DNA from: Paracoccus albus
GTDB lineage: Bacteria > Pseudomonadota > Alphaproteobacteria > Rhodobacterales > Rhodobacteraceae
DNA: 37,194 nucleotides
Assembly (NCBI RefSeq): GCF_027913035.1
Contig: NZ_CP115779.1
Location: 1 to 37,194 of the forward strand
Reading direction: 5' to 3'
Positions 19,245-27,829 of the stretch are shown in pieces (position 1 is the stretch's first letter; each line of letters begins with the position of its first letter). A program made the position numbers and the translations under genes. The notes under the pieces are model-generated. The model saw nothing but the letters and a program-made list of their open reading frames with translations, did not search any database and was not told the DNA's origin.

Positions 19245-21190
19245 CAGATACTGACCAGTCCGGGAAAGGCCAGAATGACCTCGTCTGATGATACGTCATG
19301 CAGGCTTAGTCCGGCCGCATCGGCGGCGTGCCCGACAAAGGCATCTTCAAGGCCTATGCTGTTCATGTCAAAAAAACTCTTCATTGCCAGATACATGTAA
19401 GTGCAGGCGGACATTCCCCTGCGGTTCAGGACGTAGCCATATCCCCCGGCGGCATATTTGGTGGGCAGTGGAAACTGATATCCGCGCCGCTCTATATCTC
19501 CGTTCGCGCATTTGCCGATATGCCACCCGTGCCATTGCTTTTCATGGAAACGGTCCCCAACCTGCCGTCCGGCATAGGCAATATCCTCAGTCTCGATCCT
19601 GTCCAAAACCCTCAGCAGATCATCGCGGTTGTTCAGGAGAAGGTTATCGTCGAGCTTCAGGATCATCCGGGGTGACGTGATCAGATCGATCAGCGTGAAA
19701 GCATAGAAAACCTTGCGATGCAGAGCCTCGTATGAATCCGGGACCGGGATAGTCAGCACTCCATCTTCATAGGACAGGTGCAGAGGGGTGTGTTGCTCTG
19801 TCTGCAGGCCGGACTGTCCGACAGCCACGACATGAAAGAACCGGTCGTCCTGGCCAAAGGATTGCACCGATTTCATGGCCTTTCCCATACGGGGTGCGCA
19901 GGTGACATGCAGAACGACAATTCTGTCCCGGCAGTCCCGCTCCAGCGTTGCACAGGCATCGTGGAATTCAGACCTCAGCAATGCTGCCAGAAAATCCCTG
20001 AAAGCATCATTTCTGGGAAACAGTGAGAAAGTGTCACGGAGTGAACTGAAGTCGTTCAGCAGTTCTTGCGGCGTGATATCCCTTTCCCGTAGCCGTTTCA
20101 GGTATTTGATCTGCTGTTGCGGACCGCTCAGGCAAAAGCGGATATTGTGATACAAAGGTCTGGTGGGCCGGATATGCCGGGGAACGCGGGATATGACATG
20201 AGAAATTTCGGCGGCGTATGTCTTAAACAAAGCCTCGGTCTTCTGCAGCAGATCATCCAGCGGGTGAACTGTGCGAACAGAGGGGCGCTGTTCTCCGACC
20301 AAAAGGTTTTTGACGGTGATGCAGGTAAACAGCTCGGCATTCGACCGCTCGATCACAATATCCGTGGGGCTGCGCACCTGATCTGCCCAGAACGCCTCCA
20401 GCCCGCCTGAGTCGATGGTCTTGTACTGTTCCCGCCAGGTGGCGCCGACCTCCTCTGACAGGGCCTTGTTGCGATCATAGGCTGCCCCGCCCAGAGCGAT
20501 CTTCGAGCGGTAAATATCCAGCGTCCGATAGGGGTAATGCAGGATCATCAGATCCTCATTGGCATCAAATGTTTCGCCGCCAATTCCTGTGACAGAATGA
20601 TTGCCCTGCGCGATTTCTATATCGGGGCTGGCCCGGTGCATGCATTTTTTGGGCAAAGGGGTGCCCAGAGAATTGGTGCTGACCCTCTCGAACACGGTTG
20701 AGGTTCTTGGATGGGCGCTTGCGGATAGTACCGGCCCGTCATCGCTTTCCAGCACGGCATTATAGCGCACCGCGTTTATGCGGGTGACATGTTCCGGCAG
20801 CGAGGACAGAAACTGTTTCAACGATCCGCAGGCGGGCAGCCAGAATTCATCAGCATCATTGTTGATTACCCAGCTATTCTTGTAAATCTGCGAGGCCTGC
20901 CGGGCCATATCGGTGACCCATACTGCCTGATTATAATCGTCATCACTCTGCTGGATGATGCGGATTTGAAATTCTTCAGATAATTTCCGCAGAATGTCCG
21001 GGGTGGCATCGGTGGAAAGGTTATCCATCACGATGAAGTTGTCGACGCCCATCTGGTGATGGAAGCGGATATTATCCTCAATGATATCCGCTTCATTGCG
21101 GACGAGCAGTGTCATGACAATTCGCACCTGATCGTCGGACCTGTCGGTCATGTTCCGACCTTCTGGCAGCGCAATATTGTCATGTCGCAT
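19244..21190 (-). CDS. Two-domain glycosyltransferase: GT2-like plus GT31-like
   Basis: The first about 220 residues resemble the GT2/GT92-type family: VMTLLVRNEADIIEDNIRFHH, FIVMDNLSTDATPDIL and the metal site INNDADEFWLP. The C-terminal part (about 420-640) resembles GT31 beta-1,3-galactosyltransferases: MILKLDDNLLLNNRDDLL, YQFPLPTKYAAGGYGYVLNRRG and GLEDAFVGHAADAAG. The middle links the two. The protein therefore probably adds two residues in turn. The start could be ATG 21190 (AGGA eight bases upstream) or ATG 21151 (AAGG about ten bases upstream). It is the first gene of a two-gene leftward operon with the sulfotransferase at 18555-19244. Confidence 0.8.
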   Translation of the reverse strand: MRHDNIALPEGRNMTDRSDDQVRIVMTLLVRNEADIIEDNIRFHHQMGVDNFIVMDNLSTDATPDILRKLSEEFQIRIIQQSDDDYNQAVWVTDMARQASQIYKNSWVINNDADEFWLPACGSLKQFLSSLPEHVTRINAVRYNAVLESDDGPVLSASAHPRTSTVFERVSTNSLGTPLPKKCMHRASPDIEIAQGNHSVTGIGGETFDANEDLMILHYPYRTLDIYRSKIALGGAAYDRNKALSEEVGATWREQYKTIDSGGLEAFWADQVRSPTDIVIERSNAELFTCITVKNLLVGEQRPSVRTVHPLDDLLQKTEALFKTYAAEISHVISRVPRHIRPTRPLYHNIRFCLSGPQQQIKYLKRLRERDITPQELLNDFSSLRDTFSLFPRNDAFRDFLAALLRSEFHDACATLERDCRDRIVVLHVTCAPRMGKAMKSVQSFGQDDRFFHVVAVGQSGLQTEQHTPLHLSYEDGVLTIPVPDSYEALHRKVFYAFTLIDLITSPRMILKLDDNLLLNNRDDLLRVLDRIETEDIAYAGRQVGDRFHEKQWHGWHIGKCANGDIERRGYQFPLPTKYAAGGYGYVLNRRGMSACTYMYLAMKSFFDMNSIGLEDAFVGHAADAAGLSLHDVSSDEVILAFPGLVSI

Positions 21191-21438
21191 ATCTGTTCCT
21201 GCCGTCGCGCAGACATATTGCCTGGCTTTGGTAATTTTCCGTTAAGACCTTTGTTTCTATTTAATTATTTCTTACCATACCAACCTCGCTCGTCACGATG
21301 GCCGGGTAAGAAGTATTAACGCATTGATAGGGTTTTTGTACCATCAAGCCAATAGGGCGAAGCTGAAACAATATCAGATCGTTAATTGGGATACGCACAC
21401 ATATCGCCCGCATATGAAGCGGCGCTGCTCATCCCCGC
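21191..21438. other. Intergenic, promoter region for 19244-21190
   Basis: This AT-rich gap separates two leftward genes. It probably holds the promoter for the glycosyltransferase-sulfotransferase pair, but I could not assign a convincing -35/-10 pair or a terminator. Confidence 0.4.
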
Positions 21439-22758
21439 TCAGTCCCGCAGCGAGCGTGAGAAGAAGTCCGTAAGCGGCTTGACCAGATAGCTGATCGGGC
21501 TGCGTTCGACGGTCTGGATGAACACCTCAACCGGCATGCCCGGAACAAGCGTAATCGATCCGGTTCCTTGCGCAGCCTGCTCGCCGTCGATCTCGGCTTC
21601 GACCATGTAATATGTGGATCCGGTCCGGTCGTCGGTGAAGCTGTCAGCCGAAATGCGGGTAATATGACCATTCAGTTCGGGCGTGGTTCTGGAGTTGAAG
21701 GCGGGAAAACGCAGGATCACATCCTGATCGAGGAATATCTGGTCGATGCTGATTGAGGACAGTCGCGCTGAAATGCGCAACGGTCGATCCTGCGGTATGA
21801 TGTACATGATCGGATCGGCGGGAACGATGACCGCCCGTTCGGCAAAGACAGCGCTGTTATAGACCATGCCCGAGACGGGGGCGGTAATGCTGGACTGTTC
21901 GATCTTCTCCAGCAGATCGGCGCGCCGTTCGATCAGGCCGATTTCCGTGGGATAATCGACCCGGAGCTCGGTGATGGCCTGTTCGCGGCGGCTGCTCTGA
22001 AGGCTCAGAAGCTGAACGTCGATTTCGGTGATCTGCCCTTCGACGCGGCCCTGTTCGGCCTCCAGTTCACCCAATTGACCCAATAGCGAGGCCTGTTGCC
22101 GCTGCAACTGGCTCATCGTTGAGGAGCGGACGAGGTTTTTCTCCAGCAGCTGCTGCTGACTGGCAAGTTCGTTTTCCACCAGATCCAACTGGGTGCGCAG
22201 CGCCTCTTTCTGGGCCTCGATGCCCTCGATCGTACGCTCCGCTTGTTCGATACGCTTGCTCAACTGCTCGTTCTGCTGTGCCTCGGTATCCCGTCTTGCC
22301 GCGAACAGCTTGGTCTGGCCATCCAGCACCGAGGCGATATTGTCACGCTCTGTTGCGATCTCGTGCAGATCGGGATCAAAGGTGATACTGTCAGCCTCAT
22401 CGCGCTCAGCCTCCAGCCGTCCACGTTTAGCCTGCATCTCGAAAAGCTGGGTTTCAACGGTTGCCAGCTCGCGCCGGTATCCACTTGTATCAAGCTGGAT
22501 CAACACATCGCCCTGAGAAACGACATCGCCCTCACGTGCGTTGATGGTCTCGACAACGCCGCCATCAGGGTGCTGGACGACCTGACGGTTGCGATCAACC
22601 TCGACCTGACCCGAGGCGATGACTGCGCCGGACAGGCTGGACAGCGCCGCCCATGCACCAAAACCACCGGCGAACATAACCATCGCCAGCACTGCGAACA
22701 TCACAACGCCCCGAAGCTTCCAGCGGGGGTTATCTTCATAATCTGACAATCGTGACAT
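21439..22758 (-). CDS. Type I secretion membrane fusion protein (HlyD family)
   Basis: This 439-residue periplasmic adaptor links the inner-membrane ABC transporter to an outer-membrane TolC-type channel. It has a single N-terminal membrane segment (about 17-40), then a split lipoyl/barrel region starting GQVEVDRNRQVVQHPDGG. A long alpha-helical coiled-coil hairpin follows (about 105-285). The second lipoyl half is SSITAPVSGMVYNSAVF, and the C-terminal beta domain ends in PGMPVEVFIQTVERS, typical of PrtE/HlyD proteins. It starts three bases after the ABC gene stop, so the two are one operon. No TolC-like gene is present in the window. Confidence 0.93.
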   Translation of the reverse strand: MSRLSDYEDNPRWKLRGVVMFAVLAMVMFAGGFGAWAALSSLSGAVIASGQVEVDRNRQVVQHPDGGVVETINAREGDVVSQGDVLIQLDTSGYRRELATVETQLFEMQAKRGRLEAERDEADSITFDPDLHEIATERDNIASVLDGQTKLFAARRDTEAQQNEQLSKRIEQAERTIEGIEAQKEALRTQLDLVENELASQQQLLEKNLVRSSTMSQLQRQQASLLGQLGELEAEQGRVEGQITEIDVQLLSLQSSRREQAITELRVDYPTEIGLIERRADLLEKIEQSSITAPVSGMVYNSAVFAERAVIVPADPIMYIIPQDRPLRISARLSSISIDQIFLDQDVILRFPAFNSRTTPELNGHITRISADSFTDDRTGSTYYMVEAEIDGEQAAQGTGSITLVPGMPVEVFIQTVERSPISYLVKPLTDFFSRSLRD

Positions 22759-22761
22759 GGC

Positions 22762-24531
22762 TCAGCTTCTTGAATCTGCAGTCTTCGGGGGAACGCTTCT
22801 GATGTCGCGGGCAATGCTTTCGTGGTTTGAGACAAAGCGGCGCAGAACGTCCTCACTTTTGCCGAAGGCGACCTGCCGACCGTTTTCAATATAAAGCAGG
22901 AAGTCCGCCTCGCGTATGGCGCTTGGCCGGTGTGCGACGATAATCACGCTTCCGCCGCGCTCTTTCACGCCGCGTATGGCCTGATTCAGCGCCGTGGTGC
23001 CAACCTTGTCCAGGTTGCTGTTCGGTTCGTCCAGCAGAAGCACGACCGGCGATCTGTAAAGCGCCCGTGCCATGCCAACACGCTGGACCTGTCCGCCTGA
23101 AAGCTTGGCTTCGCTGGCCCCAAGCTTCGTGTCATATCCCCTGGGCAGCTTGACGATCATGTCATGGGCCGCGGCTGCCTTGGCGGCGGCGATGATTTCG
23201 GCATCATCGGCATCCTCGCCCATGCGGGCGATGTTTTCGCCGATTGTGCCGTCAAACAGCTTGACCTGCTGTGGCAGATAGCCGATCAATGTGCCGTAAA
23301 CATCCGGGTCATACTGGTCGATCGTCGCGCCATCGATCCGGATCTGGCCGCTGCTGGCCGGCCAGATACCGGCCAATGCGCGGATAAGTGTGGACTTGCC
23401 TGCCCCTGAAGGACCGATTATGCCCATGGTCTTGCCGGCCGGCAATTGGAATTTGATCCCCTGCAGGGAAGTAAGCTGCGACCCGGGGGGGCGGATCATA
23501 AGGCTGGAAACCTCGACCGTTCCTTTCGGGCGGGGCAGTTCGGTCCGCGGTGCGGGTTCCGGCATCTGCGCCAGAAGATCAGAGATATTGCGCCAACTCA
23601 CCATACCGCGCTGAACCGAGGACCAGCTGCCAATGATGACATCCACCGGTGCCAGTGCGCGCGTGGCGATGATCGACGCGGCAATCATCACCCCGGCGGT
23701 CATTTCCTGCTGCAGCACCAGATAGGCCCCCAGCCCGAGGATCGACGATTGCAGAATCATGCGCAGCACCTTGGAAATGGTCGTGAAGAGCTGCGTGATA
23801 TTCGCGCTTCTGATCTGTTCGGTCAGCGAGGTGGCGCGGTCGGACAGCCAGCGGGAAAAGATGTTCGCACTCATCCCCAGGCCGCGGACGGTATCCGCAT
23901 CCTCCATCACATTGTCCATTTTCATCTGGGCTTTGCGCTGCGCCTGCATGCTTTCGATCAGTGCGCTGCGTGACAGCATCTGGTTCAGCAGTGTCACCAC
24001 CACCAGAACCAGACCGCCCCCGGCACTGAGATAGCCAAGCCATGGGTGCAGAAGGAAAATCCCAAAGATGAAGATCGGTGTCCAGGGGATGTCGAAAATA
24101 GCCAGAAAGACCGGAGAGGAAATCAGCCGCTGCACATTCTCGATGTCGGAAGGCGCGCGGGCTGAATCGTAATAGGAATCCGGGCCGACAATTTTGGTCT
24201 TGGACAGGGTTGCGCGGAACACACGGCGGTCGAAGCGGGCCTGAAACTGGGCGGCCAGCCGGGATGCGATATAAGACCGGCAGACATCGAACACGCCCAT
24301 CATGAAATAGAGAAACAGCATGATCATCGTCAGCGCGATCAGCGTTTCAATTGAACGAGAGCCCAGAACCCGGTCATAGACCTGCATCATGTAAAGCGGG
24401 CCGGTCAGGGCCAGAAGATTGGCAAAGACTGACAGCAGCAGGACAACGAAAATCGAACCGGACCGTGCGGCAAAGAACCTTGCAAGCTCACTCTTTGCAG
24501 AGGAGACAGGCTTTTTCCCGATTACTTTCAT
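22762..24531 (-). CDS. Type I secretion permease/ATPase (PrtD-like ABC transporter)
   Basis: This 589-residue half-transporter is the energised inner-membrane part of a type I system. The transmembrane domain occupies about residues 25-300. The ATPase domain has Walker A GPSGAGKST (373-381), Q-loop LPQQ (about 419-422), signature LSGGQ (477-481) and Walker B VVLLLDEP (about 496-503). There is no N-terminal C39 peptidase or C39-like domain, which places it with PrtD-type rather than HlyB-type exporters. It is followed after three bases by its adaptor and lies 278 bp downstream of the RTX gene it presumably exports. Confidence 0.94.
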   Translation of the reverse strand: MKVIGKKPVSSAKSELARFFAARSGSIFVVLLLSVFANLLALTGPLYMMQVYDRVLGSRSIETLIALTMIMLFLYFMMGVFDVCRSYIASRLAAQFQARFDRRVFRATLSKTKIVGPDSYYDSARAPSDIENVQRLISSPVFLAIFDIPWTPIFIFGIFLLHPWLGYLSAGGGLVLVVVTLLNQMLSRSALIESMQAQRKAQMKMDNVMEDADTVRGLGMSANIFSRWLSDRATSLTEQIRSANITQLFTTISKVLRMILQSSILGLGAYLVLQQEMTAGVMIAASIIATRALAPVDVIIGSWSSVQRGMVSWRNISDLLAQMPEPAPRTELPRPKGTVEVSSLMIRPPGSQLTSLQGIKFQLPAGKTMGIIGPSGAGKSTLIRALAGIWPASSGQIRIDGATIDQYDPDVYGTLIGYLPQQVKLFDGTIGENIARMGEDADDAEIIAAAKAAAAHDMIVKLPRGYDTKLGASEAKLSGGQVQRVGMARALYRSPVVLLLDEPNSNLDKVGTTALNQAIRGVKERGGSVIIVAHRPSAIREADFLLYIENGRQVAFGKSEDVLRRFVSNHESIARDIRSVPPKTADSRS

Positions 24532-24735
24532 GATCTATTGGGACCTGCTGTGAGTGCCGCATTGGCGATAATATCACACGGAGACACTGACCAAACAGTA
24601 AAGAAAAGGTCATCAGGGCTTTGCTGCCGCAGGTCTTGTGGTCGGTATCGCTTCAATTCGGCTGTGGGCTCCGGCTGATGCTGGATGGAAGGCCTGTTCC
24701 GGTCATCTCATGGGGCCGATATAGGCTGTAACGAA

Positions 24736-24759
24736 AAGGGCGGGGGTTACCCCGCCCTT
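24736..24759 (-). terminator. Intrinsic terminator after the RTX gene (distal hairpin)
   Basis: AAGGGCGGGG at 24736-24745 and CCCCGCCCTT at 24750-24759 form a perfect 10-bp stem. Reading leftward it runs into TTTTCGTTA, the expected T-tract for termination of the RTX transcript. Confidence 0.85.
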
Positions 24760-24773
24760 GCCGATTTCTGTGT

Positions 24774-24797
24774 CCGGGGCAGAAAAATCTGCCCCGG
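24774..24797 (-). terminator. Hairpin directly after the RTX gene (proximal)
   Basis: CCGGGGCAGA at 24774-24783 and TCTGCCCCGG at 24788-24797 form a perfect 10-bp stem with an AAAA loop, 13 bp past the RTX stop codon. It has no T-tract; together with the distal hairpin it makes a double barrier, and it may protect the 3' end of an abundant mRNA. Confidence 0.75.
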
Positions 24798-24809
24798 CTG
24801 TGGCAATTA

Positions 24810-26150
24810 CTAGGAGGCGCCGCCGCCGAAACCAGCTTCCAGGTTCTGGAAGCTGGCGGTCATGTCGACCCAGTCTTCGCCGTTCAGCAGGATGTTGTTG
24901 GCACCGAAGGCCTCATAGTCAGACACATCTTCGAAGGTGATAAGGATCGTGTTAGCCGTCGGATCTTTAGAGTTGTTAGCCAGGCCCAGCAGGCTGGTGT
25001 AGATGGTCACGGTTCCATTCCCGCCGTCACCGGTGGGATCAAAGACGATCGCGCCATCATCGACAGCATCCTCGAACTCGCCGTCGTAGTTGGCGGCGCT
25101 CAGGTCGATGATGTCCTCACCGTTCTCCCAATCGGCGTTGCCACCTTCGGGCCATTCGCCGGCGTCGAACTGACGGACGGTGTCGTTGCCGTGGTCTTTG
25201 ATGAAGCCGATGACGTCGGTGTCGTTATCCTCATCCGAACCGGTGTAGATGAGGTCGTCGCCGGTACCGCCCCACAGGGTGTCAGCACCTTCACGACCGT
25301 GGATCCAGTCGTCACCGTCACCACCAAAGATCAGGTCGTTACCGTTGTGGTTGTCCTCATTCGTCACCCACTCGATATCGTCGAGATAGTCGGACTGCGC
25401 GTGCGGCCACACATGGCCAGGAGCGCCGTTGCCGGGCTGATACAGATCTTCCTGGGAAGGAATATTATCAGACAACGGCGTTTCGTCGCCATCCAGGATG
25501 TCGTTACCTGCACCACCATACATGACGTCATCTTCGTCACCGCCCAGGACAACGTCGTTGCCCTCTGCACCGAAGAGGGTGTCATTGTCGCGGTTACCAA
25601 CAACCAGATCGCTGCCGTAGCCACCGCCGATGACGTCTTCACCCCAGCCGCCGAACATCATGTCGCGACCGGAACCACCCCACATGGTGTCATTGCCGGA
25701 GGCCGCCTGCGGGAACGAGTTCAGATAGTTGTCGTCAATGCCGACATGGTCGAGCAGGGGCAGCCACTCCAGCGGGCCGCCGATCTCGCCGTAATGCGAG
25801 ATCTGGTCCGAATAGAGATCCAAGCTGCCAACGCCGCTTTCACCGAACATCAGGTCGTTGCCGGTGCCGCCGCCCATCATGTCGCTGCCTGCGCCGCCGT
25901 CCATCAGGTCGCCGCCGCCGCCGCCATAGGCGTGGTCATTGCCGTCGCCACCGAGAACGATATCCAGATCGGTATCGCCTGCGCCGGCATAGATCTTATC
26001 ATCGCCCATGTTACCGATCAGGACATCTGCCCCATCGTAACCGACAAGCGTGTCGTTGCCGCCCAGGCCGTCAATCCAGTCAGCCGAGTACTGGCCGCCT
26101 TCAAGGCGCTCGCCGTTGTGGCTGTTAGCTGTTATAACGTTAAATGCCAT
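24810..26150 (-). CDS. RTX calcium-binding repeat protein, probable type I secretion substrate
   Basis: This acidic protein of about 446 residues is made largely of glycine/aspartate nonapeptide repeats of the GGxGxDxLx type in three blocks (about 25-105, 150-220 and 270-310): examples are GGNDTLVGYDGADVL, GGDGNDHAYGG and GAEGNDVVLGGDEDD. Linkers are non-repetitive and the C-terminal about 110 residues lack repeats, as expected for the uncleaved secretion signal region. No protease, lipase or other catalytic domain is visible, so a structural, adhesin or calcium-dependent matrix role is more likely. The ATG at 26150 is preferred over 26156 because GAGGA sits seven bases before it. The gene precedes the transporter genes on the same strand but is separated from them by strong terminators. 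Confidence 0.9.
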   Translation of the reverse strand: MAFNVITANSHNGERLEGGQYSADWIDGLGGNDTLVGYDGADVLIGNMGDDKIYAGAGDTDLDIVLGGDGNDHAYGGGGGDLMDGGAGSDMMGGGTGNDLMFGESGVGSLDLYSDQISHYGEIGGPLEWLPLLDHVGIDDNYLNSFPQAASGNDTMWGGSGRDMMFGGWGEDVIGGGYGSDLVVGNRDNDTLFGAEGNDVVLGGDEDDVMYGGAGNDILDGDETPLSDNIPSQEDLYQPGNGAPGHVWPHAQSDYLDDIEWVTNEDNHNGNDLIFGGDGDDWIHGREGADTLWGGTGDDLIYTGSDEDNDTDVIGFIKDHGNDTVRQFDAGEWPEGGNADWENGEDIIDLSAANYDGEFEDAVDDGAIVFDPTGDGGNGTVTIYTSLLGLANNSKDPTANTILITFEDVSDYEAFGANNILLNGEDWVDMTASFQNLEAGFGGGAS

Positions 26151-26156
26151 TTCCAT

Positions 26157-26700
26157 TCCTCACTAGTGATTAGTGCAGTGCCACAAAGGCACCGCATTTG
26201 CGCTGCACCGGCAAACGCTAGAACATAATCCCATCCCTGACAATGCGTGTTAACTGACGTTAAGGGGTTAACTTTGCTTAATTGTTGCATAAAAACATCG
26301 GTTTGCTTGGCGTAGTTGTTTCGCGTTGTGTGGGTGCATTGTCAGAACTTATTGTTTTCAGGGCATTACCTGCCCCCATTGCCGGGGCGGACTGTTGGGC
26401 AAATGGGGTGCGATTGCTGTCTTTTTCCTGCCTTGTAGAGGCGATTGATTGTCCGAGGTTTTGGATGTATTTAGGAAATACCCTTCAGGTTGAATATATG
26501 AAACCTAAAGTTTGGCGCGGATCGTCCCTTTGAAGGGTCTCACGCGGTACCAAGTCACGGCGGCACGGCAAGAATTAATAGCAATTATTAACGATTAGGT
26601 TAACGATCATAAACGTGCAGGTGCTGATTCGGCTAGCAGTTTCATTTGAAGGAATGCTCGTGACAGGCGAGCGAAATTTGCCAAAAGTGAAGGATATGGC
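26157..26700. promoter_or_regulatory. Divergent regulatory region between the RTX gene and the resolvase gene
   Basis: No gene is supported here. TTAA tetramers start at 26250, 26260 and 26268 in front of the RTX gene, echoing the 10-bp phased TTAA series at 15224-15247. Near the resolvase gene TTAACGAT occurs twice (26588-26595 and 26600-26607). This side could also contain the resolvase's own res site, but no clear set of dyads was found. Confidence 0.4.
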
Positions 26701-27240
26701 GTGATTTTTGGCTATGCACGCGTTTCGACCGATGATCAGGTGCTTGACGCACAAGTCGATGCACTGAATGCGGCAGGTGCAGAACGTATTTTTATGGATA
26801 AGATAAGCGGTTCCAGACGGCAGCGGCCGGACCTGGACCGGATGCTGGATCAACTCCGGCCCGGCGATGTGGTGGTCGTCACGAAATATGATCGGCTCAG
26901 CCGGTCCTTGCAGGATCTGCTGGCCATAGTGGATGCCATTCAGGGCAAGGGCGCGGGGTTCCGTTCTCTGGCAGAGGATATCGACACCACCACCCCGGCA
27001 GGGCGACTGGTGTTTCATGTCTTCGCCTCGATCGCCCAGTTCGAGCGCGAGCGGATTTCTGAACGCACCCGAGAGGGGCTGGCGGCTGCGCGCAAGCGTG
27101 GGCGCGTCGGCGGCAGGCCCCCTGCCCTGTCCCCTGAACAACGTGCCGAGGTGCGCCGTCTGCGCGATCAGGACCTGCGCGGCATCGCCGAATTGGCGCG
27201 GCTTTTCAGGGTCAGCCAGAACACGATCCGGCGGGCATAG
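26701..27240 (+). CDS. Serine recombinase (resolvase/invertase family)
   Basis: This 179-residue small serine recombinase has the catalytic serine in GYARVSTDDQ (Ser 9), the arginines in TKYDRLSRSLQDLL, the E-helix region AGRLVFHVFASIAQFERERISERT and a C-terminal helix-turn-helix after GRVGGRPPALS (about 140-179). The size and order match Tn3-type resolvases and DNA invertases. The start is GTG with AAGGA six bases upstream. It may resolve plasmid multimers or cointegrates, which would matter in a replicon carrying several origins. It is not next to the Tn3 transposase remnant. Confidence 0.92.
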   Translation: MIFGYARVSTDDQVLDAQVDALNAAGAERIFMDKISGSRRQRPDLDRMLDQLRPGDVVVVTKYDRLSRSLQDLLAIVDAIQGKGAGFRSLAEDIDTTTPAGRLVFHVFASIAQFERERISERTREGLAAARKRGRVGGRPPALSPEQRAEVRRLRDQDLRGIAELARLFRVSQNTIRRA

Positions 27241-27261
27241 AGCAGCTGGCAGGCTGCTCCC

Positions 27262-27807
27262 TCACCCCACCCCTTCGATGCTGTCTGCGATGCTGAGCGG
27301 TTTCTGCCCTGCGGCCCTGATGACGATATCGGCGGCGCTTGCGGGGGCGAAGTTCCAGAGATCGACGCCGACATTGACCTGACGGTCGGAGCCCGGCCAG
27401 CGGTCATGGACATGCCCGAATAGCTGCAATGCCCCCTGCCGCGCGCCATTCCATGATAGCAGCGGGTAGTGGCAGAGCACGAAGCGCTCCGACCCGTCCG
27501 TGATCTCGGTCAGATCGTGTTGGCTGGTCCATGGCAGGCTGGTTATCGCTGCATCGTCGTGATTGCCGCGAATGAGGTGCTTTCGACCCGGCAGGCGCTC
27601 GATCAGGGTCCGGGCAAGCTCTTCGCCCCCTGAGCTTGTATCGGCGACATCGCCCAGCACCCAGAGATCGTCGCCGTCCTTCAGCCGTGTGGCCATGCCG
27701 TCGATCATGGCATTGTTCATCTCGGCGATGTTTCTGAACGGTCGCCCGAAATAACGCCGGATGCCATCATCGCCAAAATGCAGGTCAGCGCTGTACCAAT
27801 GAGTCAT
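27262..27807 (-). CDS. Calcineurin-like metallophosphoesterase
   Basis: This 181-residue single-domain metallophosphoesterase shows SADLHFGD (Asp 8, His 10), LGDVAD (Asp 53), RGNHDD (Asn 82, His 83), LCHYPL (His 113) and FGHVHDRW (131-137), the full set of dimetal ligands. Short proteins of this kind act on phosphodiesters or phosphorylated ligands; the substrate is unknown. The ATG at 27807 has AGGAGA six bases upstream; the open frame extends further but without support. It is the last gene of a four-gene leftward operon, 22 bp after the endonuclease III-like gene. Confidence 0.88.
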   Translation of the reverse strand: MTHWYSADLHFGDDGIRRYFGRPFRNIAEMNNAMIDGMATRLKDGDDLWVLGDVADTSSGGEELARTLIERLPGRKHLIRGNHDDAAITSLPWTSQHDLTEITDGSERFVLCHYPLLSWNGARQGALQLFGHVHDRWPGSDRQVNVGVDLWNFAPASAADIVIRAAGQKPLSIADSIEGVG

Positions 27808-27829
27808 GGGATCTCCTGAATGTGGGTGA

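Noticed and set aside
25191..26228. Long open frame antisense to the RTX gene
   Set aside because: It is produced by the GC-rich repeats of the RTX gene on the other strand; its product is a low-complexity Val/Ala/Ile protein.
26282..26533. 83-codon frame upstream of the resolvase
   Set aside because: It begins at TTG without a ribosome site and has no family resemblance; it lies in a regulatory region.
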